DNA of 21,621 nucleotides from JBLHKS01 sp047620505 (GTDB taxonomy: Bacteria; Verrucomicrobiota; Verrucomicrobiia; Verrucomicrobiales; DEV007), in the NCBI GenBank assembly GCA_047620505.1, contig JBLHKS010000123.1, positions 1 through 21,621 on the forward strand, in the 5' to 3' direction. Positions 1-6,691 of this stretch are shown here, piece after piece. Position numbers and translations under genes: made by a program. How positions within the stretch are numbered: position 1 is the first letter of the stretch; each line of letters opens with the position of its first letter. The notes under the pieces are model-generated. The model was not told the origin of the DNA, searched no databases, and worked only from the letters and a program-made list of their open reading frames with translations.

Positions 1-312
1 GAGGAAGAGTTCGATCCGGAAGATCCAGAAAACTCCGTGATTTTCGATCACATCGCTCGGGCTTTTTATAGTCTTGGATATCGCGACGAAGCGCTCGAGT
101 ACATGAAGCAAGCAATCGAGCTGAACGACGAAGAAGAGGAATATCGGGTTCGGCTTAAGGAGTACACCGACAATGATCCCCCGGAAAAAGTTCCGGTCGA
201 CTTCCTCGATACCGAAGAAGTAGAGGACGAGGAGGCTGAAGATGATGCCCCGCCGGAGGACTCGAAAAAGAAGGATAAAGAAAAGTCCGGTGACGATCCA
301 AAAACCGTCTGA
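1..312 (+). CDS. C-terminal part of a TPR-repeat protein (5' end outside window)
   Basis: The reading frame is open from base 1, so the gene starts upstream of the window and only its last 103 codons are visible. Residues from about DPENSVIFDHIARAF through YMKQAIEL form a typical tetratricopeptide helix pair, with the A/F-Y-G-A-L-Y-A-I spacing, so the protein is probably a protein-interaction scaffold. The remaining half is a highly charged, low-complexity tail, first Asp/Glu-rich and then Lys-rich, that is likely disordered. It ends 2 bp before the DNA glycosylase gene, which suggests co-transcription. A GTG at 37 could be read as a start, but the TPR signature begins upstream of it. No specific function can be assigned from this fragment. 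Confidence 0.8.
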   Translation, partial: EEEFDPEDPENSVIFDHIARAFYSLGYRDEALEYMKQAIELNDEEEEYRVRLKEYTDNDPPEKVPVDFLDTEEVEDEEAEDDAPPEDSKKKDKEKSGDDPKTV

Positions 313-314
313 GC

Positions 315-1115
315 ATGCCGGAACTCGCAGAAGTCGAGTACTACTGCAAGCAGTGGGAACCCGGTGTTGGCTTTCCGATTGAGCGAGTGCATTTAAAGGC
401 TCTGGCGAGAGTTTTTCGAGAAGGTAAGCCAAGAAAGATCAAGAAAGAATTTCCAGGGAAGCCGCTCAAAATCGGTCGCCGCCACGGAAAGCAGATGCTC
501 TTCGAGTTCGAGCCGAAATGCTGGCTGGGAGTGCATCTCGGAATGACCGGCGAGCTGCTTGTAGCGGACCCTGATCACAAACCTGAGAAGCACGATCATC
601 TCGTGTTGTTCCAAGCCGATCGCGCCCTCATTTTTCGCGATCCCCGCAAATTCGGACGCGTTCGGGGCCATTTCGGCGAAGAACCGCCTGATTGGTGGAC
701 CTCGCTTCCGGCCGAAACCACCTCGCGCGAATTCACGAAGGAGCGCGTCCGCGCGGCACTCGCCCGTCACCCCAAATCCGTTCTCAAATCCCTGCTTCTC
801 AACCAAGCGTGGTTCCCTGGAATCGGAAACTGGATGGCTGACGAAATTCTCTGGCGAACACGCCTTCATCCGGTCAAACGCTGCCGTGAAGTCCCGATGT
901 CGACGGCCGAAATCCTCTGGCGAAACGTGCGCGAAGTCAGCTTCGAGGCCCTGAGCGTGATCGGCACGGATTGGGGAGACCCGCCAGACACCTGGCTCTT
1001 CAACCATCGTTGGAAAGACGGCGGAATCTGCCCGCGCGCGAGTTGCCGCCAGCAGCTGCTGCGCGAGGACGTTCGTGGTCGGACGACTTGCTGGTGCCCG
1101 AATTGTCAGGCATGA
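315..1115 (+). CDS. mutM: Fpg/Nei-family DNA glycosylase (formamidopyrimidine-DNA glycosylase)
   Basis: A 266-aa protein of normal family length. The family excises oxidised purines such as 8-oxoguanine and FaPy and nicks the abasic site (base excision repair). Visible hallmarks are the N-terminal PELAEVE, with Pro2 as the catalytic nucleophile and Glu3; the beta-hairpin lysine in RRHGKQ (Lys59); HLGMTG near residue 75; DPRKFGRV near 110; the helix-two-turn-helix around PGIGNWMADEILW (Asn172); and a C-terminal zinc finger with Cys239, Cys244, Cys261 and Cys264 plus the conserved Arg256 in RGRTT. The first cysteine pair is CX4C rather than the usual CX2C. The start ATG follows the upstream TPR gene by 2 bp, and the stop overlaps an ATG of the next gene. 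Fpg and Nei are hard to separate by eye; the PELAEVE start favours Fpg. Confidence 0.93.
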   Translation: MPELAEVEYYCKQWEPGVGFPIERVHLKALARVFREGKPRKIKKEFPGKPLKIGRRHGKQMLFEFEPKCWLGVHLGMTGELLVADPDHKPEKHDHLVLFQADRALIFRDPRKFGRVRGHFGEEPPDWWTSLPAETTSREFTKERVRAALARHPKSVLKSLLLNQAWFPGIGNWMADEILWRTRLHPVKRCREVPMSTAEILWRNVREVSFEALSVIGTDWGDPPDTWLFNHRWKDGGICPRASCRQQLLREDVRGRTTCWCPNCQA

Positions 1116-1123
1116 TTGCGGCG

Positions 1124-2032
1124 ATGAACCGTCGACGATTTCTCAAAACCTCCCTCGCCTCTTCCGCCTCAGCTGGCCTTCTCCAAGCGGCCGAGGATTC
1201 CGAATTCAAATTCCGATACATCGTTGGCTCCTCGATGTATGGCGGCCTTCCGTTGGCAGAAATCCTGCCCGAAGTCCCGAAAACAGGAGCTGAGTTCATC
1301 GACATCTGGCCGAAATCGCATGGCACGCAGCGCGAGCAGGTCGACGAAATGGGCCACGACGCCTTCCAGCAGATGCTGGCGAAAAACGCCGTCAAACTCG
1401 GGTGCTCGACTCGATACGATCTCGGCCCGTTCGGACTTCAGGCTGAAATGAAAATTATCGCCAAACTTGGCGGCGATCTCCTCATCTGTGGCGGCAAAGG
1501 CGTGAAAGGTCTCGAAGGCGAAGAGCTCAAAGCAGGCGTCAAAGCGTTTGCCGAACAACTCAAGCCGCACGCTGAAGCTGCGGGCGAGGCGGGCGTTCGG
1601 ATCGGAATCGAAAACCACGCGAACAACCTGATTCACACACCCGATTCGTTGAAGTGGCTTGCCGAATTCGCGCCCGAGCAAGTCGGCGTCGCCCTCGCGC
1701 CCTACCACCTTGAAACTCTCGATCTCAGCGCCGACCACCTAGCCGAATTGGTGCTCGCGTTAGGCGATCGGATGCTGATGTTTTACGCTTGGCAGCACGG
1801 CCACGGCTGCATGAAGAAGCTCCCGAAAGAAGAGGAACTCCTCCAGATGCCGGGCCGCGGTGATCTGGATTTCACTCCGATAATCGCTGCGCTGAAAAAA
1901 ATCGGTTACGCCGGTTACACCGAGATTTTCATGCATCCGGTCCCGCGCGGAATTCCGATTCTGCCAACCGCGGCCGAAACGACCGCTGAGATCAATCGTG
2001 GTCGCGCCTACCTCGAAGGACTGGACGTCTAG
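1124..2032 (+). CDS. Tat-exported sugar phosphate isomerase/epimerase, TIM-barrel (AP endonuclease 2 family)
   Basis: About 302 aa. The N-terminus MNRRRFLKTSLASSAS is a clear twin-arginine signal peptide, so the folded protein is probably exported. The body matches xylose-isomerase-like TIM barrels, with conserved acidic and His positions in GIENHANN, APYHLETL, YAWQHGHG and the C-terminal GRGDLDFTPIIAALKKIGY...YTEIF. Such exported isomerases are common in Planctomycetes and Verrucomicrobia, usually with unknown substrate. The start at 1124 is chosen because it places the RR motif at the N-terminus; an in-frame ATG at 1112 overlaps the mutM stop as ATGA and is the alternative. The gene converges on the DUF1501 gene, with an inverted-repeat element between them. 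The fold assignment is firm; substrate and reaction are not. Confidence 0.85.
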   Translation: MNRRRFLKTSLASSASAGLLQAAEDSEFKFRYIVGSSMYGGLPLAEILPEVPKTGAEFIDIWPKSHGTQREQVDEMGHDAFQQMLAKNAVKLGCSTRYDLGPFGLQAEMKIIAKLGGDLLICGGKGVKGLEGEELKAGVKAFAEQLKPHAEAAGEAGVRIGIENHANNLIHTPDSLKWLAEFAPEQVGVALAPYHLETLDLSADHLAELVLALGDRMLMFYAWQHGHGCMKKLPKEEELLQMPGRGDLDFTPIIAALKKIGYAGYTEIFMHPVPRGIPILPTAAETTAEINRGRAYLEGLDV

Positions 2033-2081
2033 AGTATTTCTCGAAGAGGACTTTCGAAAGACGGACCGTGACAATCTCCGA

Positions 2082-2194
2082 TGGCGAAGCCTCTGGACTG
2101 CGGCAGCCTGCTGCGACTGCCGGTCGACCGCCACGGACAGCAGGCTGTCACGCCAAGAGCGGCAGCGGGCTGCCGCAGTCCAGAGGCTTCGCCA
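2082..2194. repeat. 113-bp REP/MITE-like inverted-repeat element between convergent genes
   Basis: The outer 25 nt (2082-2106, beginning TGGCGAAGCCTCTGGACTGC) are perfectly reverse-complementary to 2170-2194. Pairing continues inward through 2114/2162 with one G-T wobble, giving a 33-nt stem around a 47-nt interior. The interior holds a perfect 10-bp palindrome CGGTCGACCG (2121-2130) and a small hairpin GACAG...CTGTC (2136-2149). It lies in the only gap between the convergent isomerase and DUF1501 genes. No coding potential is evident, so it looks like a non-autonomous repeat that may double as a bidirectional transcription barrier. There is no T-tract, so it is not a standard intrinsic terminator. 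Repetition elsewhere in the genome cannot be seen from this window. Confidence 0.8.
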
Positions 2195-2221
2195 CCAGTT
2201 TTCGGAAATTCAATTTTTGAA

Positions 2222-3601
2222 TCAGCCTAACAGCTCGCGAACGACTCGTCCGTGGACATCCGTCAGGGTCACGTCGCGGCCGCCGAAGCGAAAGGCCAGC
2301 TCCTCGTGATCGAGCCCTAACTGATGCAGAATCGTCGCGTGGATGTCGTGAATCGTCAGCGGATTCTCGACAACGGAATTGCCGAACTCATCCGTCTGGC
2401 CGAAGGCAAAACCGCCGCGAAAACCGCCGCCCGCGAGGAAAATGCTGTAGCCGTTCACGTGATGATCGCGGCCGCAACTTTCTTTGATCTTGGGCGTGTG
2501 AGGCGTTCGGCCCATCTCGCCAGCCCAGACCACGATCGTTTCGTCCAGCAGCCCGCGTTGCTTCAAATCCGAAATCAGCGCCGCGACCGGCTGATCGGTG
2601 ATTCGCGCGTTGCGCCCGTGATTCTTCTCCAGCGAACCGTGCTGATCCCAGGGTGAATTGTTCGAATCAAAGAGCGGACAGGTGATCTCGACAAAGCGAA
2701 CACCTCGCTCCACCAGCCGCCGCGCGCGCAGGCATTGGAGCGCGTAGTGATTCTCAAAATCATCCGCTCGCTTGAGGCCGTAGAGATCGCGGATGTGCTG
2801 AGGCTCGTCGTCGATTCTGGCAATGTCAGGAATCGATGTCTGCATTCGAAACGCCGTTTCCTGCTGACGAATCGCGGCCTCGATCGCGTCCGTGTTTGCG
2901 CTGGATTTCGCGAATTGTCGATCCTGTTCGCCCAGCAGCTGCAGTTTGCGAATCTGGACCGCGCGCGGGTCGCCCGGCTCGATGTTGTCGACCGGAACGC
3001 CGTCTGGACGAAGCAACGTCGCGCCGTGCGTCGCCGGCAGAAACGCGCTCGCGAAATTCTCAAACCCGCCATTCGGGACCCAATCGTTGTTGAGCAAAAC
3101 GTAACCCGGCAGATCCGCATTTTCCGACCCTAAGCCGTAAGAAACCCAGGAACCGAGGCTCGGAGCCTGCCCGGTAACGCGTCCGGTGTGCAGAAGCAGA
3201 TTCTGCTGACCGTGCAGCGGCTGCATCCCGACCATCGACCGCGCAACGCAGATGTCGTCGGCGTGTTCCGCGATTTTCGGCAACAGCTCGCTGACCCAAA
3301 GCCCGCTCTCGCCGCGCTGCCGGAATTCCCACGGACTGCCGAGCCAAACTCGATTCGCAGTCGATTGCGAAAGAGCCGAAACCGCGCTGTCGCCGATTTT
3401 CTCCCCCTGGTGCTTTGTCAGGGCCGGCTTCGGATCGAAGGTATCGACGTGGCTCGGTCCGCCGTCCATAAAACAGAAAATCACGCTCTTCGCCCGCGGT
3501 CGATGAACCGGTTCAGCCAGCAGACTCGAACAGGCGAGCATGCCGAAACCGGCTGAGCAATTTCTCAACAGTTGCCTACGTGTTTGCGAACCGAATGTCA
3601 T
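2222..3601 (-). CDS. DUF1501 family protein, Tat-exported, alkaline-phosphatase/sulfatase-like fold
   Basis: 459 aa. The N-terminus TRRQLLRNCSAGFGMLACSS is a twin-arginine signal. The mature part starts with IFCFMDGGPSHVDTFDPKP (about residues 41-59), the DUF1501 metal-site motif in which D45, H51 and D53 resemble alkaline-phosphatase-superfamily ligands. It ends with the diagnostic VVWAGEMGRTPHTP (about 353-366) and GRDHH (about 375-379), and the length is normal. DUF1501 proteins nearly always travel with DUF1549/DUF1553 partners in Planctomycetes and Verrucomicrobia; their substrates are undefined, and polysaccharide or sulfate-ester breakdown is often suspected. The start codon overlaps the last 4 bp of the upstream membrane-protein gene, indicating translational coupling. 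It is the last gene of a three-gene operon. Confidence 0.92.
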   Translation of the reverse strand: MTFGSQTRRQLLRNCSAGFGMLACSSLLAEPVHRPRAKSVIFCFMDGGPSHVDTFDPKPALTKHQGEKIGDSAVSALSQSTANRVWLGSPWEFRQRGESGLWVSELLPKIAEHADDICVARSMVGMQPLHGQQNLLLHTGRVTGQAPSLGSWVSYGLGSENADLPGYVLLNNDWVPNGGFENFASAFLPATHGATLLRPDGVPVDNIEPGDPRAVQIRKLQLLGEQDRQFAKSSANTDAIEAAIRQQETAFRMQTSIPDIARIDDEPQHIRDLYGLKRADDFENHYALQCLRARRLVERGVRFVEITCPLFDSNNSPWDQHGSLEKNHGRNARITDQPVAALISDLKQRGLLDETIVVWAGEMGRTPHTPKIKESCGRDHHVNGYSIFLAGGGFRGGFAFGQTDEFGNSVVENPLTIHDIHATILHQLGLDHEELAFRFGGRDVTLTDVHGRVVRELLG

Positions 3602-3879
3602 TGGTCAAACAAGGAAGGCGAGCGTCTCAAGAACTCGTTAAAGAGAAAGAACGTCGCCAGGAAGAACAAAACAGCAACCACCCGAATGATCGTTCCTCGT
3701 CGAAAGAATGCCCAAGCCAGAAGCCCGACAGCAATCACGGTGAGAACCAGCGAGGTCCAGAGAACCTTTCGGTAGTCACCAGTCGCCAACGTGATGTTCT
3801 GCAAAACGAAGGCGGCGAGCAGAAGGCAAATCGCGAGTTCTACAAAATGGCGAGGTTTGACGATAGATTCTCGTTTCAT
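3598..3879 (-). CDS. small three-helix membrane protein, unknown function
   Basis: 93 aa, not recognised as a named family. Three hydrophobic segments are visible: ELAICLLLAAFVLQNITLA (about 14-32), VLWTSLVLTVIAVGLLAWAFF (about 39-59) and IIRVVAVLFFLATFFLFNEFL (about 64-84), separated by short basic or polar turns (RRGT). It begins 4 bp after the DUF1549/DUF1553 stop and its stop overlaps the DUF1501 start by 4 bp, so it is locked between the two partners and is most likely a real gene. A membrane anchor or assembly role for the exported operon products is inference only. Confidence 0.75.
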   Translation of the reverse strand: MKRESIVKPRHFVELAICLLLAAFVLQNITLATGDYRKVLWTSLVLTVIAVGLLAWAFFRRGTIIRVVAVLFFLATFFLFNEFLRRSPSLFDQ

Positions 3880-3883
3880 CCGG

Positions 3884-6643
3884 TCAGCGAACGTAGATGA
3901 ATTCCTTCATGTTGAAAAGCGCGTGAGCGATGTCCTTCCACGCCAACGCCGAGCCAAGAACGCTGTCGCTTCCGCCGTGAAACTCGGCAAACTCCCGCGC
4001 CGCCGCCGACCATCGGATTAGCTCCTCCGAATCCGGACGGCGGCCGAATGCGCGCTCGAACATCGCGGTCATCCGGGCTTCGACCGACTCGTGGTCGGCG
4101 GCTAGCAGCTGCTGGGCCCAAAAATCAGCCTGACCGTGCACGAACGGATCGTTCAAAAGCGTTAGCGCCTGCGCGGGCGTGCTCGCGAACTCGCGTTTGC
4201 CGGTCGGGATCTTCGGCTTCGGTTGATTGAAAACTTCGAGGAACTTCGGCGGCTCCATGATGCAGACCTTCGTGTAAATCGAGCGTCGGCCATCGCCGTC
4301 GAGCGGTCCTGAAAACAGGCGCTTCATCGGATCTTCGTTCGCGCGAAACGGATCGATCGGCGAGCCGCCCAGTTGCGGGTCGAGCCGCCCTGACACTGCC
4401 AGAATTGAATCGCGGATCGCCTCGGCTTCCAACCTGCGTGTTGGAAAATAATGAAGGAGCCGGTTGCGTGGATCGGCCTCTGTTTTGAACTCACCGGTTT
4501 GTCGCCAGGTCTCGCTGCTGACGATTTCCCGGATCAACCATTTCGTGGACCAGCCCTCGTCGACGAATCGCCTCGCCAGCCAGTCGAGCAGCTCCGGATG
4601 ACTTGGTTGCTCGCCAAGCTGACCAAAGTCGTTTGGCGTCGCCACGAGGCCAGTTCCCAAAAGCCAGTGCCAGACGCGATTGACGAAAACGCGCGCTGTG
4701 AGCGGGTTTTCGGGCGAGGCGATCAGCTCCGCCAGCTCAAGCCGACCGCTGCGTTCCGAATCGAATGGTTCGTGAAATGCGCTCAGAAAACCTCGCGGAA
4801 CGGCGTCGCCGAATTCGTTATAAACGCCGCGAAGGTTCAAACGCAGATCAAAACCGGCATCGAGATCGGCCATTCCGTTCACAGTTTGCGGCGGCTCGAT
4901 GCGCTGCTCGATTTCGCGGTATTTCTGGATGAGCGGATGCTCGGCCGAATTCGTCAGCATCTGCTGGGCAAGCATCCAGTTGAGAATCGCAACATTTTCG
5001 CTAGTCTCGATCGCCTGACGAGCCACCTCGACGTAGCGGGCTGCCGTCTCCAATCGCGACTTCGGAAGTTCGCCTTCAAACAACGGCAGAAACCGAGCCA
5101 GATCGTCTTTGCGAGCGACGCCGGTATCATGGCTGATTACGCGCGTCACCGAAAACCAACTTTGTGGATCGGCGATCTGTTCCGGGCTAAGCCGATCGCC
5201 CAGACCCCAGCGTGGAGGAAAATTCGGGTTGCTCGTTTTCGTCGCGAACTCGTGGTAGGCGTGTCGATCCGCCCACTCCGGAAAAGTCGAAAGCGTTAGC
5301 CAGACGGGATCGGCGGTCTTCAGATATTTCTGCCGCTCAGCAACGAAGGCGTTGTCGACGATCGTTCGTTGCGCCGCGAAATCGCCTCCACTGACTTCGA
5401 AGCTCAGCATCGGTTTCTCGAATCCCGCGAGAAATGGCGTCCGCAACGCGCCGTTGAGTTTCGGGCTGAGCGAGCTGGTCAGGAGCCCGCCCGCGTGCAA
5501 CCCGAGAACCGCCGTCTCACCTGAAGTCGCCAAACGAAACGTGCCCGGCGGCGCGACCTCGATCCCAACGCCATCGATCGACCAGCCTTCCGGTACGCCG
5601 TCGCGGAAGTCTGCAATGACTTCGAAACCTTCAGATCGTTTTCGATGTTCTTCGCGATACTGCTCGCCGAGTTCCTCCCACTTCTCCCAATTCGCCAACG
5701 GATAGAGCCATTCCTCGAGCGCCTCCGGCTTGGCTTCACCCAGCAGCTGCTCGGCGGTGATCGACTCCAGATCAGCGAGCCAGAGCTTGCGAAACTCCGC
5801 CCCGATCTTCGGCTTCAGCTCGCGCAGTTCCGTGAGGGCCGCCGCATTTCGCTCTGGAAGATCGAGGGTGTTCGTAACCCAGCGCGAGCTCATGAAAACG
5901 CCGCCAAGCGCGTAATAATCTCGTTGAGCAACCGCATCCAGCTTATGATCATGGCAACGCGCACAGGCCACCGTCGTCGCCTGGAACGCCTTGGAAAACG
6001 CATCGATTTTGTTGTCGAGCATCTCCTGATGAATCCCGTCGAACATCGCACTGTCGCCGTGCCGCTTCTCACCAAGCTGGAAAAACATCACGCCGATGAG
6101 CGACTCGTTTATGTGCTTGTCAGGATCGATTCGCGGCTCAGGAAGCAGGTCACCCGCGATTTGTTCGCGAACGAGTTGGTCGAACGGAACGTCGTCGTTG
6201 AAAGCGCGCACGAGGTAATCCCGGTAACGCCACGCGCCCTTCGCAGGCACGTCCCACTCATAACCGTAGGTGTCGCCGTAGCGAACGACGTCCATCCAGT
6301 GCCGCGCCCAACGCTCGCCGAAGTGCGGCGAGCCCAGCAGCTGCTGGAGGAGTTTTTCGAAGCCGCCGAGTGCGAGCTGTTCTTGAGTCGGCGGCAAACC
6401 GGTGAGCGAAAAAGTCAGACGCCGCGCCAGAATCGGCCAGTCCGCGGCTGGCGCTTGGGTGAGCCCATTTTCTTCAAGACTGGCTTTGATAAACTCGTCG
6501 ATCGTTTGATCGGCCGAAGCCGGAGCGACAGGCTGAAGGCTCCACCACTGCTTTCGCTCCGCTAGAACATCTTCCCAATCATCATCGGCAATCCCGACTC
6601 CGATGAGGAGCAGCGCCAGCGCGATGTGAAGGTTGCCGAACAT
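3884..6643 (-). CDS. DUF1549/DUF1553 (PSD1-type) exported protein with CxxCH motif
   Basis: About 919 aa from the ATG at 6643, chosen because it opens a signal peptide (FGNLHIALALLLIGVGIA). An upstream in-frame extension reads as arginine-rich noise over the divergent gene. DUF1549 spans roughly residues 45-250 (RRLTFSLTGLPPT, HFGERWARHWMDVVRYGDT, CARCHDHK). The CxxCH at Cys227-Cys230-His231 could bind heme c. A central beta-rich part follows, then DUF1553 from about 640 (TARVFVNRVWHWLLGTGLV, HPELLDWLARRFV, FASTPAQALTLLNDP). The N-terminal planctomycete cytochrome c domain often found in this family is absent. It is first in the operon with the membrane protein and DUF1501. Family membership is certain; the reaction is unknown. 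Confidence 0.93.
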   Translation of the reverse strand: MFGNLHIALALLLIGVGIADDDWEDVLAERKQWWSLQPVAPASADQTIDEFIKASLEENGLTQAPAADWPILARRLTFSLTGLPPTQEQLALGGFEKLLQQLLGSPHFGERWARHWMDVVRYGDTYGYEWDVPAKGAWRYRDYLVRAFNDDVPFDQLVREQIAGDLLPEPRIDPDKHINESLIGVMFFQLGEKRHGDSAMFDGIHQEMLDNKIDAFSKAFQATTVACARCHDHKLDAVAQRDYYALGGVFMSSRWVTNTLDLPERNAAALTELRELKPKIGAEFRKLWLADLESITAEQLLGEAKPEALEEWLYPLANWEKWEELGEQYREEHRKRSEGFEVIADFRDGVPEGWSIDGVGIEVAPPGTFRLATSGETAVLGLHAGGLLTSSLSPKLNGALRTPFLAGFEKPMLSFEVSGGDFAAQRTIVDNAFVAERQKYLKTADPVWLTLSTFPEWADRHAYHEFATKTSNPNFPPRWGLGDRLSPEQIADPQSWFSVTRVISHDTGVARKDDLARFLPLFEGELPKSRLETAARYVEVARQAIETSENVAILNWMLAQQMLTNSAEHPLIQKYREIEQRIEPPQTVNGMADLDAGFDLRLNLRGVYNEFGDAVPRGFLSAFHEPFDSERSGRLELAELIASPENPLTARVFVNRVWHWLLGTGLVATPNDFGQLGEQPSHPELLDWLARRFVDEGWSTKWLIREIVSSETWRQTGEFKTEADPRNRLLHYFPTRRLEAEAIRDSILAVSGRLDPQLGGSPIDPFRANEDPMKRLFSGPLDGDGRRSIYTKVCIMEPPKFLEVFNQPKPKIPTGKREFASTPAQALTLLNDPFVHGQADFWAQQLLAADHESVEARMTAMFERAFGRRPDSEELIRWSAAAREFAEFHGGSDSVLGSALAWKDIAHALFNMKEFIYVR

Positions 6644-6691
6644 GTTTCGTGGGCTTGACGGTCGAGCGTTCGACCTGCCACATTCACGGGA
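6644..6691. promoter_or_regulatory. 48-bp divergent intergenic region with operator-like inverted repeat
   Basis: This is all the space between two divergent starts (6643 on the minus strand, 6692 on the plus strand). It contains GGTCGA-gcgt-TCGACC (6660-6675), a 6-bp inverted repeat. Just left of it is TTGACG (6654-6659), a plausible -35 for the plus-strand operon, but any -10 about 17 bp further would abut the ATG, implying a leaderless or very short-leader transcript. Neither start has a Shine-Dalgarno sequence. The promoters may instead lie inside the opposing genes. Confidence 0.35.

Noticed and set aside
971..1123. 51-codon upstream extension of the sugar isomerase
   Set aside because: It overlaps the mutM zinc-finger region; the twin-arginine signal peptide starts at 1124 (or 1112).
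5645..6565. 306-aa plus-strand ORF
   Set aside because: Antisense to the DUF1549 domain; it has leucine/arginine-rich mirror composition and no family features.
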